The notes beneath the pieces were generated by a model. The model was not told where the DNA came from. It searched no databases and saw only the letters and a list, made by a program, of their open reading frames with translations. A stretch of 64,000 nt of DNA from Cenarchaeum symbiont of Oopsacas minuta (GTDB lineage: Archaea; Thermoproteota; Nitrososphaeria; Nitrososphaerales; Nitrosopumilaceae), in the NCBI GenBank assembly GCA_029948415.1, contig JAJIZT010000001.1:305030-369029 (forward strand), given 5' to 3'. A program made the translations under genes and the position numbers. Positions 53,443 to 61,803 of the stretch are shown here, piece by piece. The first letter of the stretch is position 1. Every line of letters starts with the position of its first letter.

Positions 53443-54599
53443 TGTGGTCTGAAAAATACAGACCAGTAGAGATTGCGCATATGGTGGGAAATGAAGAAGC
53501 ACGAGCATCACTTGTAGACTGGTTTTCAAAGTGGAAAAAAGGGATAAAACCAGTCCTATTGACAGGTCCACCAGGCATAGGTAAAACGACGGCTGCAGCA
53601 CTAGCTGGTAGATCATTTGGATATGACATTATAGAGCTAAACGCTAGTGATATGAGAAACAAGGCAGGAATAAATGAGACGCTCAAGCCAGTACTTGGAA
53701 ACCTGACTGTACGAGGAATTCCAATGATATTCGTAGATGAAGTAGATGGCATACACGGTCGTAGCAACTTTGGTGGGGCAGAAGCGTTACTCAAGATACT
53801 AAAAGAGCCAACTGTTCCGATGGTGCTTGCAGCAAACTCTGCATCTAGTACAAAGATGAAGAGCATTGCAAAGGCTTGCAAAGTGATAGAGTTTCTACCA
53901 CTCTCACCGAGACTTTTGAGAACATATTTGAGAAATATTTTGAAAATAGAAGATGTAAAACTTGGTTTGGAAAGTGAGATGCACACTCTCTCTACATCAC
54001 GAGGTGATGTGCGTTCGATGCTAAATACCGCACAAGCACTTGCTGGAGGATTTTTACCAAATACGGAAAAATCATTTGGAACACTTGATATAGAATTTGG
54101 TATTGAATCTTTTTTCAAATCAAAGACAAAACAAGATGCACGTCATGTACTGAATGCAATGAGAATGGATCCATATGAAAAAATATCTGCATTTTATTCG
54201 AGCATCATAACAAGTGGTGTAAAACCTATACAGATGGCACGTATGATGGATGTGCTCTCTCGAGCTGACATATTATACGGTCGCATAATGAGCACACAAC
54301 AGTGGAGACTATTACGTTATCTAGATGGAATATTGTTGGATTTATTTGAACCAAATCTGAATATAAAATATAAACAATATAATTTGCCATGGCCACTGCT
54401 TAACAGGATACGATGGGAGAGTAGGTCATTTGCAAAGATAAACGCTGAACTTGGAGCTAGAGCTCACGTCTCAAAGAGTTCGATAGCTTTAATCTTTTTA
54501 CCCTATCTTATGGCATGCATAAAAAATGGTTTTCTTGATCTACAGCTGTATGAAGAAGGCTCTACTGAAGCTCTGCAAAAAGAGATGAGCAAAGTATGA
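53439..54599 (+). CDS. rfcL: replication factor C large subunit
   Basis: 386-residue AAA+ protein that completes the clamp loader with the small subunit at 6945. MMWSEKYRP start, Walker A GPPGIGKTTAA, Walker B IFVDEVDGI, and a C-terminal collar domain. The family's PCNA-interacting tail is not obvious, and the protein is shorter than many homologues (400-480). It overlaps the genes on both sides. Confidence 0.92.
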   Translation: MMWSEKYRPVEIAHMVGNEEARASLVDWFSKWKKGIKPVLLTGPPGIGKTTAAALAGRSFGYDIIELNASDMRNKAGINETLKPVLGNLTVRGIPMIFVDEVDGIHGRSNFGGAEALLKILKEPTVPMVLAANSASSTKMKSIAKACKVIEFLPLSPRLLRTYLRNILKIEDVKLGLESEMHTLSTSRGDVRSMLNTAQALAGGFLPNTEKSFGTLDIEFGIESFFKSKTKQDARHVLNAMRMDPYEKISAFYSSIITSGVKPIQMARMMDVLSRADILYGRIMSTQQWRLLRYLDGILLDLFEPNLNIKYKQYNLPWPLLNRIRWESRSFAKINAELGARAHVSKSSIALIFLPYLMACIKNGFLDLQLYEEGSTEALQKEMSKV

Positions 54600-54913
54600 G
54601 CTGGGTACGAATAAACATGAAATTTCCAGGCAAATGTCTAGTATGCAACCAGACTATTGCAGCAGGTCAGGTAGGATTTTGGGCGCAAGGTATCGGAGTA
54701 AAACACGAGGATTGTGCACAGATTGTAGATATGAAATGTATGGTGTGCAAAGGCTCTGCTGGATGCTCTTCTTGCGAATTTATGGACTCGTGTAATCCGC
54801 AGCTAGTCTCACAGACATGCATATGTGCCAAATGTTCAAACTCTGATGATCCCCTTTTATCATACCTAAACCAAGCAGCAAAAGAGTATCCTGCACTAAA
54901 TCTTAAAATCTAA
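54596..54913 (+). CDS. cysteine-rich zinc-binding hypothetical protein
   Basis: 105 residues with many paired cysteines: CLVCNQ, KHEDC, CMVCKG, CSSC, CICAKC. At least two zinc sites are likely. The start KFPGKCLVCNQTIAAGQVGFW resembles small archaeal zinc ribbons near replication genes. Its ATG overlaps the rfcL stop, so the two are cotranscribed. Function unknown. Confidence 0.65.
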   Translation: MSWVRINMKFPGKCLVCNQTIAAGQVGFWAQGIGVKHEDCAQIVDMKCMVCKGSAGCSSCEFMDSCNPQLVSQTCICAKCSNSDDPLLSYLNQAAKEYPALNLKI

Positions 54914-54932
54914 CCAATATTGTATCTCTGTA

Positions 54933-55346
54933 TTGGAAGATAAAAAATCAAAAGCAGAGAAAACCTCCGAGAATGTGGCAGAGGAGAAAAAAACAGATTC
55001 TATAGCTGACAAATCTGTAGAGACTGTAGAAGTAAAACCAAAAGAGTATACGCCAGAGGAGATTGAATCAATTGCAAACAAAGTTGAAACTCCAGCAGAT
55101 CAAACTCCTTTATATGATCCAAAGTTTATACTCTCAAAAGAATTTGCTGGTACATCAAACTATGAACACGGTATAGGGACCATAATTAGTGAACTGCAAA
55201 AAACAATTGATTCTGAACAAGATCCAATCCATCTAGAGAGAGCAAAAGAAGAGATGCGTAAACTAGATACTCTGTATGAAAATTTTTACATTGGCATGAA
55301 TGTATTTAGAACTGCCAAAGGTGGCAGAGACAAACTACGTGTTTAG
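54933..55346 (+). CDS. hypothetical protein with acidic/basic disordered N-terminus
   Basis: 137 residues from a TTG start; no ATG is in frame upstream. The first 55 residues are Lys/Glu-rich and probably disordered. The rest is helical, with YDPKFILSKEFAGTSNYEHGIGTIISELQ and EEMRKLDTLYENFYIGMNVF. No domain is recognised. It follows the rfcL cluster by 19 bases and is likely part of it. Confidence 0.55.
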   Translation: MEDKKSKAEKTSENVAEEKKTDSIADKSVETVEVKPKEYTPEEIESIANKVETPADQTPLYDPKFILSKEFAGTSNYEHGIGTIISELQKTIDSEQDPIHLERAKEEMRKLDTLYENFYIGMNVFRTAKGGRDKLRV

Positions 55347-55719
55347 ATTTTTTTGATTATTGTTATATCGATGATGTAAAAAAAGAACTACTAAAGATAT
55401 GTGGTAAATATCGTATTTACATCTAGAATTAGTTCAACGTTTTAATAAATGCAAAATTTTTCATTTTAAAGAATTTACAGATTAATTCTATATAGTTTAT
55501 CATCATGATCTACAAATTTCAACCTTTTATCATATTTAGAATAGAGCCTCTTTTATGCAGCTAGTTGGATGAATGCATTCTTATCAGATCTCAGCCAAGT
55601 TCATGTAAATTTGGTTGTAATTGACTCGAATTTTGTCTAGCATGTATCTGACTCAAACATATCGTGATAAATTGTACAAATAATTATATTCAAACACATT
55701 AACGTCTAGATAACACATT
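55347..55719. other. intergenic region, promoter of the carboxylase operon
   Basis: About 370 AT-rich bases with no coding frame of note. A TATA-like ATAATTATATT (55680-55690) lies at roughly promoter distance from the ATG at 55720. Nothing else is recognised. Confidence 0.45.
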
Positions 55720-57264
55720 ATGTCTACTGACAAGATCGACGATTATTCGAAGAGGGTAAGAACCACCCTACAAGGTGGTGGACAGGATAGAATCGATGCA
55801 CAGCATGAAAAAGGCAAACTCACAGCACGGGAGAGAATTGGCATACTAGTAGACGAAGGTTCTTTTGTAGAGCTTGATGCAATGGCAACTCATCATTACC
55901 ACGAATTTGATATGCAGAAAAAGATCTATCTTGGTGATGGCGTAGTTGGAGGATATGGCATGATTGCTGGAAGACAAGTTTACATTTATGCATACGACTT
56001 TACAATTCTTGGTGGAACACTCAGCCAAATGGGTGCAAAAAAAATTACAAAATTAATGGATCATGCATTAAAGAACGGATGCCCCATCATAGGAATAATG
56101 GATTCGGGCGGTGCTCGTATACAAGAAGGAATAATGAGCCTTGATGGATTTGCAGATATTTTTTATCACAATCAGCAATCATCTGGTGTGATACCACAGA
56201 TAACTGCAAGTATTGGTCCATCTGCAGGTGGCTCTGTGTATTCTCCAGCAATGACTGACTTTGTAATAATGGTTGAAAAATCTGCCACAATGTTTGTTAC
56301 AGGACCTGACGTAGTAAAGACTGTACTAGGAGAAGAGATTACAGCTGAAGATCTTGGAGGTGCAGCAGCACACGGCAAGAGTGGCGTTGCACATTTTGTA
56401 GCCAAAAACGAATACGAATGCATGGATCACATACGCAAACTAGTTACATTTTTACCACAAAATAATACAGAAAAACCTCCCACTCTAAAACCATCTGACA
56501 GTCCAGATAGAACAGACTCTAACCTTATCGATATCATCCCAAAAGATCCAAAACAACCATACGATATGGCCGAGATTATAAAATCCATCGTGGATGATGG
56601 CAATTTTCTAGAAGTCCATAAATTATTTGCCGAGAACATTTTAGTTGGCTTTGCCCGCTTTAACGGTAGAGCAGTTGGCATTGTGGCAAACCAACCGATG
56701 CATCTTGCTGGAGCACTAGATATCAGCTCTTCAAACAAGGCTGCTAGATTTATAAGATTTTGTGACGCATTTAATGTACCTCTAGTCACGTTGGTGGACA
56801 CTCCAGGATATATGCCTGGCTCAAACCAAGAGAGTAACGGCATAATCAGGCATGGTAGCAAACTACTTTTTGCATATTGTGAGGCAACGGTACCAAAAAT
56901 TACACTTGTAATAGGCAAAGCATATGGAGGCGCATATATTGCAATGGGGAGCAAAAATCTGAGAACCGACATAAATTATGCATGGCCAACTGCTAGATGC
57001 GCCGTGTTGGGGGCAGAAGCGGCTATAAAAATTATAAATAGAAAAGAACTAAAAAACTCCAAAGATCCACAATCGCTGAAAAAACAGCTAGAAGATAACT
57101 TTTCTGAAAAATTCGACAATCCATATGTTGCAGCCTCTCATGGAACAGTCGATGCTGTAATCGATCCAGCACAGACGCGCCCAATGATAACCAAAGCTCT
57201 TGAAATGTTGGCAAACAAAAGGGAAAAAACTCTACCACGTAAACATGGGAACATAAACTTGTGA
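55720..57264 (+). CDS. pccB: acetyl-CoA/propionyl-CoA carboxylase, carboxyltransferase subunit
   Basis: 514-residue carboxyltransferase of the biotin-dependent acyl-CoA carboxylase. Signatures: GKLTARERIG, IMDSGGARIQEG, GPSAGGSVYSPA (acyl-CoA oxyanion region), DTPGYMPGSNQE and GKAYGGAYIAMGSK. In thaumarchaea this enzyme carboxylates acetyl-CoA and propionyl-CoA in the 3-hydroxypropionate/4-hydroxybutyrate carbon-fixation cycle, as archaea lack bacterial-type fatty acid synthesis. First gene of a three-gene operon. Confidence 0.94.
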   Translation: MSTDKIDDYSKRVRTTLQGGGQDRIDAQHEKGKLTARERIGILVDEGSFVELDAMATHHYHEFDMQKKIYLGDGVVGGYGMIAGRQVYIYAYDFTILGGTLSQMGAKKITKLMDHALKNGCPIIGIMDSGGARIQEGIMSLDGFADIFYHNQQSSGVIPQITASIGPSAGGSVYSPAMTDFVIMVEKSATMFVTGPDVVKTVLGEEITAEDLGGAAAHGKSGVAHFVAKNEYECMDHIRKLVTFLPQNNTEKPPTLKPSDSPDRTDSNLIDIIPKDPKQPYDMAEIIKSIVDDGNFLEVHKLFAENILVGFARFNGRAVGIVANQPMHLAGALDISSSNKAARFIRFCDAFNVPLVTLVDTPGYMPGSNQESNGIIRHGSKLLFAYCEATVPKITLVIGKAYGGAYIAMGSKNLRTDINYAWPTARCAVLGAEAAIKIINRKELKNSKDPQSLKKQLEDNFSEKFDNPYVAASHGTVDAVIDPAQTRPMITKALEMLANKREKTLPRKHGNINL

Positions 57265-57267
57265 TGT

Positions 57268-58755
57268 ATGATGATTGAAAAAGTACTCATTGCAAATCGA
57301 GGAGAAATTGCACTCAGAGTAATTCATACGTGCAAAGCTCTTGGAATTCCAACGGTTGCAGTATATTCAGATGAAGATAAAAATTCACTTCATGTAAAAT
57401 ATGCAACAGAAGCTTATTGGATAGGAGAAGGATCTCCTGCAAAGAGCTATCTAAACCAAGAAAAGATAATCGAAGCTGTTACAAAGTCTGGTGCAGATTC
57501 AATACACCCTGGATACGGATTTTTATCTGAAAACTTTACATTCTCTCAACTGTGTGATAAAAACAAGATAAAATTCATAGGTCCACCATCAAAATCAATA
57601 CAACTCTGTGGTGACAAGATGCGTTGCAAGGCAGTAATGTCCGATGCAGGAGTTCCAACTGTACCGGGTAGTTCTGATCTTGTAAAAGATGCAGATGAGG
57701 CGATACAAATAGCCAAAGAGATAGGATATCCTATTCTTTTAAAATCTGTATACGGTGGAGGCGGACGAGGAATACGCCTTGTAAACAATGATGATCAGCT
57801 ACGAGAAAACTATGATGCTGCAACTGGTGAGTCAATGGCAGCATTTGGAAAATCTGCAATCTTGGTAGAAAAATATCTTGAAAAAATACGTCACATCGAG
57901 TATCAAATTGCACGTGATTCTCATGGAAATAGCGTGCACATATTCGAACGAGAATGCTCCATACAGCGTCGTAACCAAAAATTAATCGAGATGACTCCAT
58001 CACCTGTTGTAGATGAGGAGATTCGTCAGAGAGTTGGAGCGCTTGCTGTAAAAGCTGCCAATGCTGTAGAATATGAAAATCTTGGAACTGCAGAATTCCT
58101 ACGACTAGATGATGGAACATTTTACTTTATCGAGATAAACGCAAGGCTACAAGTAGAACATCCAATCACCGAGCTTGTCTCTGGATTGGATCTTGTAAAA
58201 CTGCAGATTGATATTGCAAATGGTGAAGAGCTACCATTTAAACAAAAAGATCTAAAGATGAATGGTTTTGCTATAGAATGTAGAATAAATGCCGAAGATA
58301 CATTTGCAAACTTTGCACCTTCTACGGGTCTTGTACCAAACGTTACTGTGCCAGCAGGTCCTGGAGTGAGGTGTGATACCTATCTGTATCCGGGATGCAC
58401 TGTATCTTCGTTTTATGATTCGCTCATGGCAAAGCTCTGTACATGGGGGCAGACATTTGATGAGACACGTCTGCGTATGATTGCAGCATTGAGCGATTTT
58501 TACGTAGAAGGTGTTGATACTTCAATACCATTGTACAAGACAATTTTAAAAACAAAAGAATTTTGCAACGGTGACCTCTCTACTGACTTTTTAAAACGAT
58601 ATGATATTTTAAAGCGTCTAGAGATGGATATGTCTACCGACAGGTTGGACAAGATGGAGGCAGCTTTGGCAGCTGCGGCAATGCATTCAGAATTTCTTAA
58701 AGGCACAACAAAATCTCGCGAGTCTGATTCTGATATGTGGAGAATGGGATTATAA
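57268..58755 (+). CDS. accC: acyl-CoA carboxylase, biotin carboxylase subunit
   Basis: 495 residues, ATP-grasp enzyme that carboxylates biotin with bicarbonate. KVLIANRGEIALRVI start, glycine-rich ATP loop KSVYGGGGRGIR, FIEINARLQVEHP active-site signature. It follows pccB by three bases and its TAA overlaps the ATG of the carrier-protein gene. Confidence 0.95.
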   Translation: MMIEKVLIANRGEIALRVIHTCKALGIPTVAVYSDEDKNSLHVKYATEAYWIGEGSPAKSYLNQEKIIEAVTKSGADSIHPGYGFLSENFTFSQLCDKNKIKFIGPPSKSIQLCGDKMRCKAVMSDAGVPTVPGSSDLVKDADEAIQIAKEIGYPILLKSVYGGGGRGIRLVNNDDQLRENYDAATGESMAAFGKSAILVEKYLEKIRHIEYQIARDSHGNSVHIFERECSIQRRNQKLIEMTPSPVVDEEIRQRVGALAVKAANAVEYENLGTAEFLRLDDGTFYFIEINARLQVEHPITELVSGLDLVKLQIDIANGEELPFKQKDLKMNGFAIECRINAEDTFANFAPSTGLVPNVTVPAGPGVRCDTYLYPGCTVSSFYDSLMAKLCTWGQTFDETRLRMIAALSDFYVEGVDTSIPLYKTILKTKEFCNGDLSTDFLKRYDILKRLEMDMSTDRLDKMEAALAAAAMHSEFLKGTTKSRESDSDMWRMGL

Positions 58756-59267
58756 TGGAATATCGAATTAAAGATATAGAAAAAGCGTTCAACTGTACAA
58801 TAATTGGTCACACATCTGATGGTGGTTATGAGATAGACATTGATGGTAAAAAATCCAATCTGCAGATATTATCTACAACTTCACATGGAATGGAGTTTGT
58901 ACTAGATGGAGAATATCATAGCGTAAAATATCTGGTAGCGTCAACTTCAACAATGGACATGATCGTAGATGGTGTTCCAATATCACTAGACATGCATACA
59001 ACTCTAGATGAAATTGTATTCAAAAACTCTGGCGGTGCAGGTAAGGCAGTATCTGATATATTGTTATTTAGCAAGATACCTGGTAAAATAATTACAGTAA
59101 CAGTAAGTGTGGGAGATACAGTTAATGTAGACGATACCATATGTACGCTAGAATCAATGAAGATGCAAATTTCAGTAAAGGCACACCGTGCAGGAACTAT
59201 AAAATCACTAAAGACTGAGATTGGTGCAAGCATTGCAAAAGGCGATCTAATAGCTGAGATAGAATAA
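58755..59267 (+). CDS. acyl-CoA carboxylase, biotin carboxyl carrier protein
   Basis: 170 residues. The C-terminal biotinyl domain contains LESMKMQI, with the biotin-accepting lysine, and the second half-repeat AHRAGTIKSLKTEIGASIAKGD. The N-terminal half resembles the linker domain of BCCP/PCC. The start at 58755 overlaps the accC stop (TAATG). It completes the carboxylase. Confidence 0.93.
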   Translation: MEYRIKDIEKAFNCTIIGHTSDGGYEIDIDGKKSNLQILSTTSHGMEFVLDGEYHSVKYLVASTSTMDMIVDGVPISLDMHTTLDEIVFKNSGGAGKAVSDILLFSKIPGKIITVTVSVGDTVNVDDTICTLESMKMQISVKAHRAGTIKSLKTEIGASIAKGDLIAEIE

Positions 59268-59306
59268 ATGTCATTTTATATCACGATTCATAAATAAATG
59301 CAGTTT

Positions 59307-59387
59307 GTATGAAGTCACGTCCCTGCCTATAATTATCAAGAAAGTTCTGTATTTACGCACAAAAACGCAGAGTAGCTGACCTCATAC
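59307..59387 (+). mobile_element. 81-bp miniature inverted-repeat element, copy 5
   Basis: Starts GTATGAAGTCACG, ends GACCTCATAC. Flanked by perfect 8-bp direct repeats TGCAGTTT (59299-59306 and 59388-59395). It lies between the carboxylase operon and the CRISPR-Cas operon. Confidence 0.93.
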
Positions 59388-59517
59388 TGCAGTTTTTAAA
59401 GTATTTCAACTAACAACGAGTATGATAGATTGCAGTCATTTTTGTATATTATGATAATTATCGTTTATTATATCGAAATTTATAACATTTTAATAATTAA
59501 CTATAATACACATAATT

Positions 59518-61803
59518 ATGTATTATGCTCACACTGGCATCCCAAATGACAAACAAACATGGCAAAAACTCTCTGAACATTTGAATAATGTTGCAAATGA
59601 TGCATCGATATATGCAGAAAAATTTGGTTATGGTAAGATAGCATATGTAATTGGAATTTTACATGACATTGGAAAATATTCTGATTCGTTTCAAAGAAAA
59701 TTAGATGGTGTATCTCAACGCGTAGATCATTCTACAGCAGGAGCACAGCTTGCTAATGAAAAATATCCTCCATTAAATTTTATTATCTCTCATTGCATTG
59801 CTGGCCATCATGGAGGTTTGCTTGATACATTTAATTCAGAAGGTGGTTCTGGATTATGTGATAGATTATCTAAAAAGATCGATGATTATAGCAGTTATCG
59901 TGATGAGCTATCGTTACCTGATAATGATTTGTGTCCAAATAATTTTGCCCCTATGTTAGTTGATCCACCTTTTTCTTTTAGAATTGGTGTCTTGATTAGA
60001 ATGTTATATTCATGTCTCATTGACGCAGATTGGGAAGATGCTAGCAAATACAATGATAAGATAACTAACAATAAAGAAAATAATATTGATGTATCATACA
60101 GACTTGATTTACATACAATCAAAACCAAGTTATTTACATATATTAAAAAAATTGAATCTGATGCGCGATTAAATGAACAACGTGAAAATAATATAAAGAT
60201 ACTCGATTTACGTGCAAAAATACTACAATCTTGTAAACACGCTGCAAAAGAAAGACAAGGTGTATTTACTTTGACAGTTCCTACAGGTGGAGGAAAAACT
60301 TTGTCATCATTAGCATTTGCATTAGAACATGCATTAAAACATAATATGGATAGAATAATATATGTAGTTCCATTTACAAGTGTAACCGAACAGATAGCAG
60401 AAGTATTTCGTAAAGCTATTGGAGATGATTCCATACTTGAACATCATAGTGCATTTGATAATAGCAACATGTCGGATATTGGATTAAATAAATTAAAGAT
60501 TGCTTGGGATAAATGGAATTATCCTATTGTTGTTACAACTACCGTGCAATTTTTTGAGTCGTTGTTTTCAAATAAACCTAGAAAATGTCGTAAATTACAC
60601 AATATTGCAAATAGCGTAATAATACTAGATGAAGCTCAGAGTATACCACTTGAAGTGCTTCGTCCGTGTGTTGCCATGCTTGACACACTATCAAAATATT
60701 TTAACACTACGATAGTTTTGTGTACTGCAACACAACCTACTCTTAACAAATCTGATGGATTTGAAGGTGGATTTGACGATGTATATGAAATAGCATCTAA
60801 TCCATCTAAAATGGCGATAGATATGCAGAGAACTAGAATAATAAATCTTGGTACAATAACAGATAATGATCTTGCTGGACGACTTGTTGGGCGTAAAGAA
60901 TTTTTTGATTATGATAAAGATAACATGAAACATGTACTGAATAACCACAAACAAGTTTTATGTATAGTTAATACACGAAAACATGCAAAAGATCTGTACG
61001 AACATATTGATGCAGATCATAATACATATCATTTAAGTGCATTAATGTGTCCAAAACACAGATCAACAAAATTGAAAGAGATTAAATGTGCATTAAAATC
61101 GAATAAAAAATGTATTGTTATTAGTACTTCTCTGATCGAAGCTGGTGTAGATGTTGATTTTGGTGCAGTATATCGTGAAATTAATGGACTTGAATCAATT
61201 GCACAGGCTGCAGGTAGATGTAATAGGGAAGGATTGCACAACATATCGAATGTTTATATTTTTAATTCTAGTTCTTTATCACCATCCATACAATTACGCG
61301 CATCTGCGTGCATGAGTATAATGGATAAATTTAAAAATCCTTTATCCCCAAAAGCTATGTTAGAATATTTTAAGAAAATATATTGGACAAATATAGTGGG
61401 AGATAGTGACGGTTTAGATAAAAAAAACATTATGAAATTATGTTTCTCAGGATGTGACAATATGGAATTTGGATTCATGTCTATGGCACACAAGTTTAAA
61501 CTTATGAATGATGTAACAAAATCAATCATAATACGATATGACGAGCATGCAAATTTTTTAATAGAAGAATTAAAAAAGAAACAAAAACTTGGCGATATCA
61601 CCAAACGGCTTCAACCATATATTGTACAAGTATACAAAAATGATTTTATACGCCTTGAATCTGCAGGTGCTATATCTAAAGTGGCTGAAGAAAAATTTGA
61701 TGATCAATTTTGGGTATTAGATAATCAAATATATGATTTTGATACATTTGGTCTTAAATTAGTTGACCCGGCATACCGTGATGTAGAGGATAATATAATA
61801 TGA
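59518..61803 (+). CDS. cas3: CRISPR-associated helicase-nuclease Cas3 (type I-C)
   Basis: 761 residues. N-terminal HD nuclease: SEHL (His21), LHDIGKYS (His49-Asp50), VDHSTAGA, and AGHHGG. SF2 helicase: Walker A VPTGGGKTLSS, ILDEAQSIP, TATQPTLN, STSLIEAGVDVDF and QAAGRCNREG. It degrades DNA after Cascade finds a target. A TTTTAATA centred 27 bases upstream supports a leaderless start at 59518. Its stop overlaps the following ATG (ATGA), so the operon is coupled. Confidence 0.93.
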   Translation: MYYAHTGIPNDKQTWQKLSEHLNNVANDASIYAEKFGYGKIAYVIGILHDIGKYSDSFQRKLDGVSQRVDHSTAGAQLANEKYPPLNFIISHCIAGHHGGLLDTFNSEGGSGLCDRLSKKIDDYSSYRDELSLPDNDLCPNNFAPMLVDPPFSFRIGVLIRMLYSCLIDADWEDASKYNDKITNNKENNIDVSYRLDLHTIKTKLFTYIKKIESDARLNEQRENNIKILDLRAKILQSCKHAAKERQGVFTLTVPTGGGKTLSSLAFALEHALKHNMDRIIYVVPFTSVTEQIAEVFRKAIGDDSILEHHSAFDNSNMSDIGLNKLKIAWDKWNYPIVVTTTVQFFESLFSNKPRKCRKLHNIANSVIILDEAQSIPLEVLRPCVAMLDTLSKYFNTTIVLCTATQPTLNKSDGFEGGFDDVYEIASNPSKMAIDMQRTRIINLGTITDNDLAGRLVGRKEFFDYDKDNMKHVLNNHKQVLCIVNTRKHAKDLYEHIDADHNTYHLSALMCPKHRSTKLKEIKCALKSNKKCIVISTSLIEAGVDVDFGAVYREINGLESIAQAAGRCNREGLHNISNVYIFNSSSLSPSIQLRASACMSIMDKFKNPLSPKAMLEYFKKIYWTNIVGDSDGLDKKNIMKLCFSGCDNMEFGFMSMAHKFKLMNDVTKSIIIRYDEHANFLIEELKKKQKLGDITKRLQPYIVQVYKNDFIRLESAGAISKVAEEKFDDQFWVLDNQIYDFDTFGLKLVDPAYRDVEDNII

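Noticed and set aside
53435-54118. 227-codon frame opposite to rfcL
   Set aside because: It is antisense to the conserved AAA+ gene; the composition is typical of a shadow frame.
59307-59387. Possible CRISPR leader or repeat next to cas3
   Set aside because: It is one of five dispersed 81-bp inverted-repeat elements with target duplications, and no spacer array follows.
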